Positions 1 to 5,102 of a stretch of 7,661 bases of DNA are shown here, piece after piece. Positions within the stretch are counted from its first letter, which is position 1. Every line of letters begins with the position of its first letter. Below the pieces are notes generated by a model, which did not search any database, was not told where the DNA came from, and saw only the letters and a program-made list of their open reading frames with translations. The DNA comes from Candidatus Methanomethylophilaceae archaeon (GTDB taxonomy: Archaea > Thermoplasmatota > Thermoplasmata > Methanomassiliicoccales > Methanomethylophilaceae). The stretch spans positions 1 to 7,661 of the forward strand of contig JAFSYZ010000158.1 in assembly GCA_017455785.1 (NCBI GenBank), read 5' to 3'. Made by a program: the position numbers and the translations under genes.

Positions 1-72
1 AAACTCGCCAAAGTTGATTACAGGGCCCTCGAGAAGAGGGAGATCGAGAGATTGGAGTCGACCTCAGAGTAA
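1..72 (+). CDS. 3' end of an unidentified plus-strand gene (partial)
   Basis: Frame 1 is open from the window edge to a TAA stop at 70-72 and gives 23 residues, KLAKVDYRALEKREIERLES followed by TSE. The peptide is strongly charged and looks like an amphipathic helix or coiled-coil tail. Third codon positions are mostly G or C, as in the neighbouring genes, which suggests real coding sequence. It would be the only plus-strand gene here. It converges on the carbonic anhydrase gene, whose stop codon lies at 64-66, so the two 3' ends overlap by nine bases. The start and most of the protein are outside the window, so no function or family can be given. A chance open frame of this length remains possible. 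Confidence 0.5.
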   Translation, partial: KLAKVDYRALEKREIERLESTSE

Positions 73-624
73 GAACTCCACACGTCCGGATTGTGTGTCG
101 TATACAGCACCGACGATGGTGGCGCTGTCGTCCATCATATCGTCCGCGATGAGCATCATACTGTTGAGGACGTTCAGTTTAGTAGCCTCATACGGGTCCG
201 TCTCGAAACCTATGCCGGCACGGACATCGTTTATGATCTCCAAAGAATGCCTGTCATAATGTCCCTTGATCGCTTCTATGACGGCACCGCAATTCGTATG
301 TCCCATCACCAACACAAGATTCACACCCAGATGGTCGACGGCATATTCCATGCTCCCAAGAGTACTGTCGTCGACCACGTTGCCCGCACATCTCACAACG
401 AACAGGTCGCCTATCCCTGTTGAGAAGATAACTTCAGGGATGACACGTGAATCCGCACATGTCAGCACAGCTGCGAAAGGATGCTGTCCGTTCTCGGTAG
501 TGTAGGAGCGCCTGGAGATACGGATGTCACCGTCATAGGAATCCGATTCCACGAACCTGCGGTTACCTTCCTTCAGTCTCTTCAGTGCTTTCTCCGCCGG
601 TATGCTCCTCTTGAGCGTGGACAT
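64..624 (-). CDS. Beta-class carbonic anhydrase
   Basis: This encodes a 186-residue cytoplasmic zinc enzyme that interconverts CO2 and bicarbonate. The beta-class zinc site is visible: Cys56 with the Asp58-Arg60 dyad in CADSR, and His109 and Cys112 in GHTNCGA. The family segments GDLFVVRCAGN and SMEYAVDHLGV lie between them. The N-terminal ALKRLKEGNRRFVE helix is also typical, and the length fits a compact beta enzyme. The ATG at 624 is preferred. A TTG at 654 would add ten residues that do not look family-like and would read through the GATATC repeats. No clear Shine-Dalgarno precedes either start, so the mRNA may be leaderless or short-leadered. A terminator separates the gene from the upstream transporter operon, so it is probably a separate transcription unit. 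Its role in an autotroph or methanogen would be supplying CO2/bicarbonate, which is inference. Confidence 0.93.
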   Translation of the reverse strand: MSTLKRSIPAEKALKRLKEGNRRFVESDSYDGDIRISRRSYTTENGQHPFAAVLTCADSRVIPEVIFSTGIGDLFVVRCAGNVVDDSTLGSMEYAVDHLGVNLVLVMGHTNCGAVIEAIKGHYDRHSLEIINDVRAGIGFETDPYEATKLNVLNSMMLIADDMMDDSATIVGAVYDTQSGRVEFLL

Positions 625-652
625 GATATCTGGATATCGATTATCTGATATC
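625..652. repeat. Clustered GATATC motifs upstream of the carbonic anhydrase
   Basis: Perfect GATATC hexamers occur at 625-630, 633-638 and 647-652, with a one-base-expanded copy GATTATC at 639-645. Together they form an imperfect 28-base dyad that ends at the carbonic anhydrase ATG (622-624). The position fits an operator or part of a promoter. An AT-rich hexamer recurring by chance is the alternative. No known regulator is recognised. Confidence 0.4.
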
Positions 653-664
653 AATGAATTGATG

Positions 665-695
665 AAAAATATCGACCCGCCTCGGAAGGCGGGTC
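665..695 (-). terminator. Intrinsic-type terminator after the second transporter operon
   Basis: A perfect nine-base-pair stem (GACCCGCCT at 674-682 with AGGCGGGTC at 687-695) has a four-base loop at 683-686. On the minus strand it is followed by ATATTTTTC, with five T at 669-665. It begins 17 bases after the ATPase stop codon, as expected for the end of that operon. The same T-rich stretch could also serve as part of the carbonic anhydrase promoter. Confidence 0.8.
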
Positions 696-711
696 ATGAA
701 TATGTTTCCTA

Positions 712-1518
712 TCAGCGTCCGTCTATCTCGTCGCTCATTATGGGGGCACCGAGTATGACCAACGGCACACCGTGCTCACCGTCGTTGGTGACACGGCATT
801 TGATTCCGTAGACCTTCTCGATGTTCTCCGCGGTGATGACCTCTTCCGGCGTACCATATGCGAATATCTTACCGGGTCTCTCCAGCATGATTACCTTGTG
901 GGAGTACTTCGCGGTGACGTTCAGATCGTGACAGATTGTGAGGATTATGATTCCCAATTTCTCCGCCACTCCCCTGAGCAATTCCATCACATACACCTGG
1001 AACTTGACATCCAGGTTGGCTGTGGGTTCATCGAGTATGAGCACCTCGGTCTCCTGCACCAGTCCCCTGGCGATGGATACCTTCTGATGCTGTCCTGCGG
1101 ACAGCTCGTTGAACCTGCGGTCACCGAGGTCCCTTATACGCATGATGGTCATCGCCTTGTAGACCATCTCCAGATCCTTCTTCCTGGATCCCCAGCGCCT
1201 GTGGTTATGACGTCCTATCATGATTGTATCCACAACGGACATCGAGAACACGTCCTGCGAGAATGCAGGTACGTATCCGACCACTTCGGAAACCTCACGG
1301 TGGGTCATCTCCTTGATGTTCCTTCCGTTGATGAGTACCTCTCCGGTGAGTGGATTGACGATCTTACTGACACACTTGGCCAATGTGGATTTACCAACCC
1401 CGTTCGGACCGATCACACAGTACAGTCCCGGCTCCGTTATGTTCAGATTGATGTTGTGGAGAACGATATGACCCTCGTCGTATCCGAAATCCACATCCTT
1501 GATCTCTAACGTTGTCAT
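712..1518 (-). CDS. ABC transporter ATPase, FecE/BtuD type (second operon)
   Basis: This 268-residue protein is the nucleotide-binding subunit that drives the importer encoded just upstream, on the cytoplasmic face of the membrane. Visible motifs are Walker A GPNGVGKST (37-45), signature LSAGQ (139-143), Walker B VLILDEP (159-165), D-loop ANLD (167-170) and the switch His197 in CHD. The segment aligning with the Q-loop reads YVPA, where related ATPases such as FhuC have LPQ, so Ala85 replaces the usual glutamine. A Gln lies three residues later. Length and C-terminal tail are normal for iron-chelate/cobalamin ATPases. The ATG at 1518 lies four bases after the permease stop. It is preceded by GGTGAT, a perfect match to the archaeal 16S 3' end, and that site contains the permease stop codon. 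The transported substrate is not determinable from the ATPase. Confidence 0.93.
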   Translation of the reverse strand: MTTLEIKDVDFGYDEGHIVLHNINLNITEPGLYCVIGPNGVGKSTLAKCVSKIVNPLTGEVLINGRNIKEMTHREVSEVVGYVPAFSQDVFSMSVVDTIMIGRHNHRRWGSRKKDLEMVYKAMTIMRIRDLGDRRFNELSAGQHQKVSIARGLVQETEVLILDEPTANLDVKFQVYVMELLRGVAEKLGIIILTICHDLNVTAKYSHKVIMLERPGKIFAYGTPEEVITAENIEKVYGIKCRVTNDGEHGVPLVILGAPIMSDEIDGR

Positions 1519-1527
1519 GATATCACC
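1519..1527 (-). promoter_or_regulatory. Ribosome binding site of the second-operon ATPase
   Basis: The minus strand reads GGTGATATC immediately before the ATG at 1518. GGTGAT is complementary to the archaeal 16S rRNA end (ATCACC). The TGA inside it is the permease stop codon, so termination on the permease and initiation on the ATPase are physically coupled. Confidence 0.7.
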
Positions 1528-2716
1528 AGGTGGACTTGTTCTTGCGTATGACCAGCCAGATGAACACCGGACCGCCTACGCATGCCATGATGATTCCCAC
1601 GGGAACCAAGGTCGGGGCTATGACCATCTTACCTACCAGGTGTGCAACCACCATCAATGCCGAACCGAATGCGGCAGATGCGGGTATCAGGTACCTGTTG
1701 TCGGCACCTATGAACATCCTGATGATGTGCGGGCACACCAATCCTACGAATCCGATCAGACCTGTGAAACTGATGATACCTGCGCTGACCACAGCGGTCA
1801 GGATGAGACATATGATACGGAGCTTGTCCGCGTTGATTCCCATGGCCTTGGCGTTCTCATCGCCTGTGGACAGGACGTTGATACGTGATGCCAGGTACAT
1901 CGACACTATGACACCGATGACGGTGATGACCGCCATCACCGGGAGATCGTTCCACTGTACGAGCTGCACATCTCCCATGAGCCAATTGTCCAATGCGGAC
2001 ATTGCTGTTCCTCCGGCCACGAGACGTATGATACTGGTGGCGGCATTGAACACGTACATGATACCGATACCGGTCATGATGATGGTGATCGGTGATGCGT
2101 TGGTCATCTTGGAAATCAACAGGATGACCAATACAGGGATCATGGAGAATGCGAATGCGAGAAGGACTGTCAGACTCGAGATCTGCACCAGGATCGAACC
2201 AGATGCGATAGCGAGTGCTGCACCGAATGATGCTCCGGACGATATACCTGTGGTATACGGGTCCGCCATTGGGTTCCTGAGGACACTCTGCATGACAGCA
2301 CCGCAGATGGCCAATCCGGCACCGCCCAACAGTGCACCGAGCACTGGCGGCGTCGCGTACAGAGTCCAGTGGACGACCGAATCATCAAGATCGGCCTGAC
2401 CCAACATGTAATCCCATAGGATCTGGATGGTCTGTATCATGTCACCGCAGAGAGGCCCGCTCTGAATCGAATAGATTGCAGCGAACAGGGCGACCACGAT
2501 CAACAGTACGATCATGGCGATCCTTACTCTGACCGACTTCGCGTAACGTGATACGGTATCGGAGAACATCTCATCGTCAGAGATATCGTCCGTCCATGAA
2601 TCCACAGAATCCTTGACACCATCGGACAGAAGGACGTCCTGTTTGATGTCGCTAACGAACTTCAACTTATCACAACTGAATGGGATGCCCCGAAGGGCAT
2701 CGGTTTGTTCAGGCAT
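1523..2716 (-). CDS. FecCD-type ABC transporter permease (second operon)
   Basis: This 397-residue polytopic membrane protein of the FecCD/BtuC family forms, as a dimer, the channel for substrate delivered by the upstream binding protein. About ten membrane segments follow residue 66. Family landmarks are RNPMADPYTTGISSGA (147-162), the coupling segment STGDENAKAMGI (283-294), GFVGLVCPH (322-330) and PVGIIMACVGGPVF (372-385). Two things are odd. Residues 1-66 form an extra, acidic, soluble N-terminal tail that is probably cytoplasmic. The RxPR motif before the conserved helix (RLPR and RFPR in the other two permeases here) is replaced by ATPP at 121-124. The ATG at 2716 overlaps the binding-protein stop by eight bases (ATGCCTGA) and has no clear Shine-Dalgarno, so coupled translation is likely. 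A later ATG at 2569 (Met50) is an alternative start. Confidence 0.92.
   Translation of the reverse strand: MPEQTDALRGIPFSCDKLKFVSDIKQDVLLSDGVKDSVDSWTDDISDDEMFSDTVSRYAKSVRVRIAMIVLLIVVALFAAIYSIQSGPLCGDMIQTIQILWDYMLGQADLDDSVVHWTLYATPPVLGALLGGAGLAICGAVMQSVLRNPMADPYTTGISSGASFGAALAIASGSILVQISSLTVLLAFAFSMIPVLVILLISKMTNASPITIIMTGIGIMYVFNAATSIIRLVAGGTAMSALDNWLMGDVQLVQWNDLPVMAVITVIGVIVSMYLASRINVLSTGDENAKAMGINADKLRIICLILTAVVSAGIISFTGLIGFVGLVCPHIIRMFIGADNRYLIPASAAFGSALMVVAHLVGKMVIAPTLVPVGIIMACVGGPVFIWLVIRKNKSTW
2684..2701 (-). promoter_or_regulatory. UUCG-capped RNA hairpin at the binding-protein/permease junction
   Basis: The minus-strand RNA can fold a perfect seven-base-pair stem, GATGCCC with GGGCATC, closed by C(UUCG)G, one of the most stable RNA tetraloops. 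It starts eight bases after the binding-protein stop codon and lies within the first codons of the permease. No T-tract follows, so it is not a simple terminator. It may protect the 3' end of the binding-protein mRNA or lower permease expression. Confidence 0.6.
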
Positions 2717-4070
2717 TCAGTTCTGAGTAGACGAGAGGAGCGAACTTGGAGTTCTTGACGTCACCCTTGAAGTTGGTGAAGTTGTCGTAGTACTCTTGCA
2801 TAAGGCTCCATGCCTCATCCTCGTTGTATGCGTTAGGCCAGATCTTCGAGGCGAGCACGAGTATGCTTGCATATCCTGCGAGCGTACAGGTCTCGAACGG
2901 CATTGCATACAGCTTTCCGTTCTTTCCTGCTGTGGACTTGTCGAATCCGTGCTGGATCCATGCCTTGAAAGCATCCTGATACTGCTGTACTGTGACGTTC
3001 TTGTCGCTTGCGTATGCGAACATCGCAACGACGAACATATCAGGGTTCAGAGCGACCAACTGGTCAGCGGTCATCTCATCGAATCCGTCTGCTGCAGTGG
3101 TGGTGACCTTGGATGTCACGGGGAGCTTCTCCAACAGTGTGACATCTGCTGTGGTCATCGGACCGGAACCGTGTGCATCAACGTAGAACGCTTCATATCC
3201 GGGAGCGCAGTAGGGGATGATGTAGCTCAATGCGGTAGCACCGGCTGCGTGTCCTGCTGCGATCTTAGCGTTGACCTTCTCCATGAACTCGATGAAGGGT
3301 TTTGTCTTATCCTGCAGGTTGTACATCGCACCGAGCGTGATCAGTGTATCCAATGAGTCCACTTTGTTGACCGCACGGTTCAGCGGGAGCTTGATGATGG
3401 TGAATCCGAGTGCCTCTGCAGTGTCGCAGTAGCTTCCGAATCCCTTGGGGTGGTCTCCCATCATGATACGTACTCCATCAGCCCACATGACATCGAGTGC
3501 AGGCGTCTTCATTCCGAATGACTTGTATTTGGAGATGTTAGGGTCTAGTGCGGGATCCAGGTTGGATGCGTCGATATCACTGTTGGCGACATATTTGATC
3601 TTGTCATCGATTCCGAGGATGACGGCCATGTCGATTCCAGTACTCCACTCGGTACAGATACCGTAGCTGGTTCCGAGTACACCGGTGAGCGGGTACGGGA
3701 CGTGCCTTACTGTTCCGTCCTGGTCTAGGTAGTACATCGTTGCTGACTGTCCGTTTACGAACTTCTTCACGAGAGCGACGTCCTCATTGTTGATGATTCC
3801 GTCATCGTTGGCATCCACCAGGGGCTCATCTACCCTGTTCCAAATCTTCTTTCCGCTCTCAATGTCCTTGACATACTGTTCAAGACACTTGACATCGTCA
3901 TCATTCAGATAGTTGTCCATGTTGGCATTGCCCAGTACCCTCATCTTACAATCGAGGGATTTGTCGGAAGTGGTAGAACCGTTTCCGTTGTTAACAATGA
4001 CAACAGCCGCTATTCCCGCGACCAATACGACGGCCACGATAGCGACGGCAATTACTACTTTGTTGTCCAT
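2709..4070 (-). CDS. Anchored substrate-binding protein with dockerin-like domain
   Basis: This 453-residue protein lies outside the membrane and captures substrate for the following permease and ATPase. Residues 5-26 form one hydrophobic helix with no lipobox cysteine, so it acts as a signal anchor. Residues 45-68 and 84-107 are two dockerin type I-like, EF-hand-type calcium loops (GNANMDNYLNDDDV and DANDDGIINNEDV). From about residue 112 a periplasmic-binding-protein-2 (TroA/BtuF/FepB fold) domain begins. It is recognised from the LNPDMFVVAMF segment and the C-terminal YAMPFETCTLAGYASILVLA...WPNAYNEDEAWSLMQEYYDNF region. The ATG at 4070 is chosen over an in-frame ATG at 4112, because GGTG sits six bases upstream and the longer form would absorb a leader hairpin. 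The substrate could be an iron chelate, heme or a corrinoid; nothing here decides. The partner of the dockerin repeats is unknown, and they might only bind calcium or act as a spacer. Confidence 0.9.
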   Translation of the reverse strand: MDNKVVIAVAIVAVVLVAGIAAVVIVNNGNGSTTSDKSLDCKMRVLGNANMDNYLNDDDVKCLEQYVKDIESGKKIWNRVDEPLVDANDDGIINNEDVALVKKFVNGQSATMYYLDQDGTVRHVPYPLTGVLGTSYGICTEWSTGIDMAVILGIDDKIKYVANSDIDASNLDPALDPNISKYKSFGMKTPALDVMWADGVRIMMGDHPKGFGSYCDTAEALGFTIIKLPLNRAVNKVDSLDTLITLGAMYNLQDKTKPFIEFMEKVNAKIAAGHAAGATALSYIIPYCAPGYEAFYVDAHGSGPMTTADVTLLEKLPVTSKVTTTAADGFDEMTADQLVALNPDMFVVAMFAYASDKNVTVQQYQDAFKAWIQHGFDKSTAGKNGKLYAMPFETCTLAGYASILVLASKIWPNAYNEDEAWSLMQEYYDNFTNFKGDVKNSKFAPLVYSELNA

Positions 4071-4076
4071 ATTTAG

Positions 4077-4083
4077 CACCTTT
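4077..4083 (-). promoter_or_regulatory. Ribosome binding site deciding the binding-protein start
   Basis: The minus strand reads AAAGGTG, with six bases between GGTG and the ATG at 4070. The alternative ATG at 4112 has no comparable sequence upstream. This favours the shorter protein, which then begins directly with its hydrophobic anchor. Confidence 0.7.
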
Positions 4084-4097
4084 AAGAATCCGTTTCT

Positions 4098-4111
4098 TGT
4101 CGTTACCGACA
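4098..4111 (-). promoter_or_regulatory. GNRA-capped hairpin in the binding-protein mRNA leader
   Basis: The RNA TGTCG-GTAA-CGACA forms a five-base-pair stem with a GUAA tetraloop of the GNRA class. It lies between the predicted transcription start (near 4120-4128) and the ribosome binding site. It could stabilise the 5' end of the transcript. The stem is short, so chance is possible. Confidence 0.4.
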
Positions 4112-4130
4112 TGTTGGATTATACATCCAT

Positions 4131-4145
4131 CTACGAATTACGTAG
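4131..4145. promoter_or_regulatory. Candidate operator dyad CTACG-N5-CGTAG
   Basis: A perfect five-base inverted repeat with an AT-rich five-base spacer (AATTA) abuts the downstream side of the TATA-like box of the binding-protein operon, just before the expected transcription start. That position fits a repressor site for an archaeal metal regulator. A second small dyad, GGAT-N5-ATCC, follows at 4116-4128. The regulator is not identifiable. Confidence 0.5.
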
Positions 4146-4154
4146 TATAAATAA
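4145..4154 (-). promoter_or_regulatory. TATA-like box of the binding-protein operon
   Basis: The minus strand reads TTATTTATAC, a good archaeal TATA box. With usual spacing, transcription would start about 20-30 bases downstream, near 4120-4128. This leaves a leader of about 50 bases containing a hairpin and the GGTG ribosome binding site. No clear BRE is seen upstream. Confidence 0.55.
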
Positions 4155-4169
4155 CCACGTGCGAAAAGG

Positions 4170-4201
4170 AAAAAAAATGTAGCACCCTACCCTACTGGGT
4201 A
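4170..4201 (-). terminator. Short hairpin plus T8 tract between the two transporter operons
   Basis: TACCC (4188-4192) pairs with GGGTA (4197-4201) around a four-base loop. A run of eight T follows on the minus strand (4177-4170). Archaeal termination depends mainly on T-rich tracts, so this is a plausible final stop for the upstream operon before the next promoter. The stem is weak. Confidence 0.45.
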
Positions 4202-4202
4202 T

Positions 4203-4215
4203 TGTATAAAATACA
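4203..4215. repeat. TGTAT-N3-ATACA dyad, possible second TATA or operator
   Basis: On the plus strand TGTAT (4203-4207) and ATACA (4211-4215) flank AAA as a perfect inverted repeat. On the minus strand the centre reads TATTTTATAC. It may be the T-rich tail of the adjacent hairpin, an upstream TATA box for the binding-protein operon, or a regulator site. The sequence does not decide between these. Confidence 0.35.
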
Positions 4216-4250
4216 GGGGTGCGGACATCTATTATGACCGCGAACCCCTG
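4204..4250 (-). terminator. Bulged hairpin terminator after the first transporter operon
   Basis: CAGGGGT pairs with ACCCCTG (4244-4250 and 4214-4220 on the plus strand), and the stem continues as GCGG/CCGC (4238-4241 with 4221-4224) after a two-base bulge. The loop is 13 bases. On the minus strand it is followed by TATTTTATAC. It lies about 33 bases after the ATPase stop codon, in the right place to end that operon. Confidence 0.5.
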
Positions 4251-4283
4251 AAATATGACAGGTTTAACGTCTATTTTGATGAC

Positions 4284-5102
4284 TCACTCCAACGGTACCT
4301 CGTCCTCTGGTGGCCCCTTGTAACGCTTCGGCAGTACATAGATCTCCCCATCCCTGTCGAATCCCACTGATGCCTCCACCTCGTAGACCTCGCGTATGAG
4401 CTCCTCGGTGATGACCTTCTTCGGTTCCCCGATGGCGATGAGCTGACCCTTTTTCATTATGATACAGAGGTCGCAGTACCTTGCCATCAGCGAGATATCG
4501 TGCTCTGCGACGAGGATGGTCATATCCTGTTTGATCATGGCCCTGAGATACTCCATCACATCAAGCTTGTACTTCATGTCAAGGTGGGATGTGGGCTCAT
4601 CGACAAGCATCAGACGCGGGTTCTGCACATACGCCTTAGCGATCAGCACCCTCTGCTGCTCTCCGGAGGACAGCATGTTCAGTGCCCTGTCCTGAAGATG
4701 GTACACACCGAACTTCTTCAGCGTATCAACCACGATGGATTCATCCTCCTCGGTCTCCCACCACATGTTCTGCAGATAGGGATACCTTCCGAGCATGACG
4801 GTCTCGAACACCGTCAGACCGAATGATGCGGTCATTTCGGCAGGAACGTTCGATACCAATCTCGCTACCTCAGCGGGTGTCTTCGGCATCACCGATTCAC
4901 CGTCGATCAGGATGTCACCGCTGGTAGGCATGTGCATCTTGTTGATGCAGCGCATCATGGTGGTCTTACCGCATCCGTTGGGACCTATCAGTCCGACCAG
5001 CTTACCCGAAGGGATGCTGAATGATATGTCCCTGTCTGCGTGATATCCATTCTCATAAACCTTGTCCAAATGACGGACCTCTAATAACGGAACCTCATCC
5101 AT
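4284..5102 (-). CDS. ABC transporter ATPase, FecE/BtuD type (first operon)
   Basis: This 272-residue nucleotide-binding subunit energises the pair of permeases encoded immediately upstream. Motifs are Walker A GPNGCGKTT (40-48), a divergent signature LSSGE (144-148), Walker B LMLVDEP (164-170), D-loop SHLD (172-175) and the switch His201 in AEHD. The Q-loop position reads NVPA, with Ala88 where glutamine is usual, the same change as in the second-operon ATPase. The C-terminal tail (EVEASVGFDRDGEIYVLPKR) is of the kind seen in iron-chelate ATPases. The start at 5102 gives an eight-base overlap (ATGGATGA) with the permease stop and a purine-rich GAGGGGGA upstream. An in-frame ATG at 5150 would add 16 residues that do not resemble the family. 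Transcription after this gene runs into the hairpins at 4170-4250. Confidence 0.92.
   Translation of the reverse strand: MDEVPLLEVRHLDKVYENGYHADRDISFSIPSGKLVGLIGPNGCGKTTMMRCINKMHMPTSGDILIDGESVMPKTPAEVARLVSNVPAEMTASFGLTVFETVMLGRYPYLQNMWWETEEDESIVVDTLKKFGVYHLQDRALNMLSSGEQQRVLIAKAYVQNPRLMLVDEPTSHLDMKYKLDVMEYLRAMIKQDMTILVAEHDISLMARYCDLCIIMKKGQLIAIGEPKKVITEELIREVYEVEASVGFDRDGEIYVLPKRYKGPPEDEVPLE

Noticed and set aside
26..40. Small hairpin CCCTC-N5-GAGGG downstream of the carbonic anhydrase stop
   Set aside because: The stem is only five base pairs, no T-tract follows on the minus strand, and it lies in the probable coding end of the convergent gene.
91..423. Plus-strand frames opposite the carbonic anhydrase
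   Set aside because: They lie antisense to a gene with full catalytic motifs, and their translations are rich in His, Cys and Ser without any family pattern.
772..1509. 245-residue plus-strand frame opposite the second-operon ATPase
   Set aside because: The minus strand has every ABC ATPase motif in order. The plus translation shows none and has no promoter or ribosome binding site of its own.
1530..2399. Long 289-residue plus-strand frame opposite the second-operon permease
   Set aside because: It is a mirror of a membrane-protein gene. Its Met/Thr/Pro-rich translation comes from complementing hydrophobic codons, and the minus-strand frame carries all FecCD motifs.
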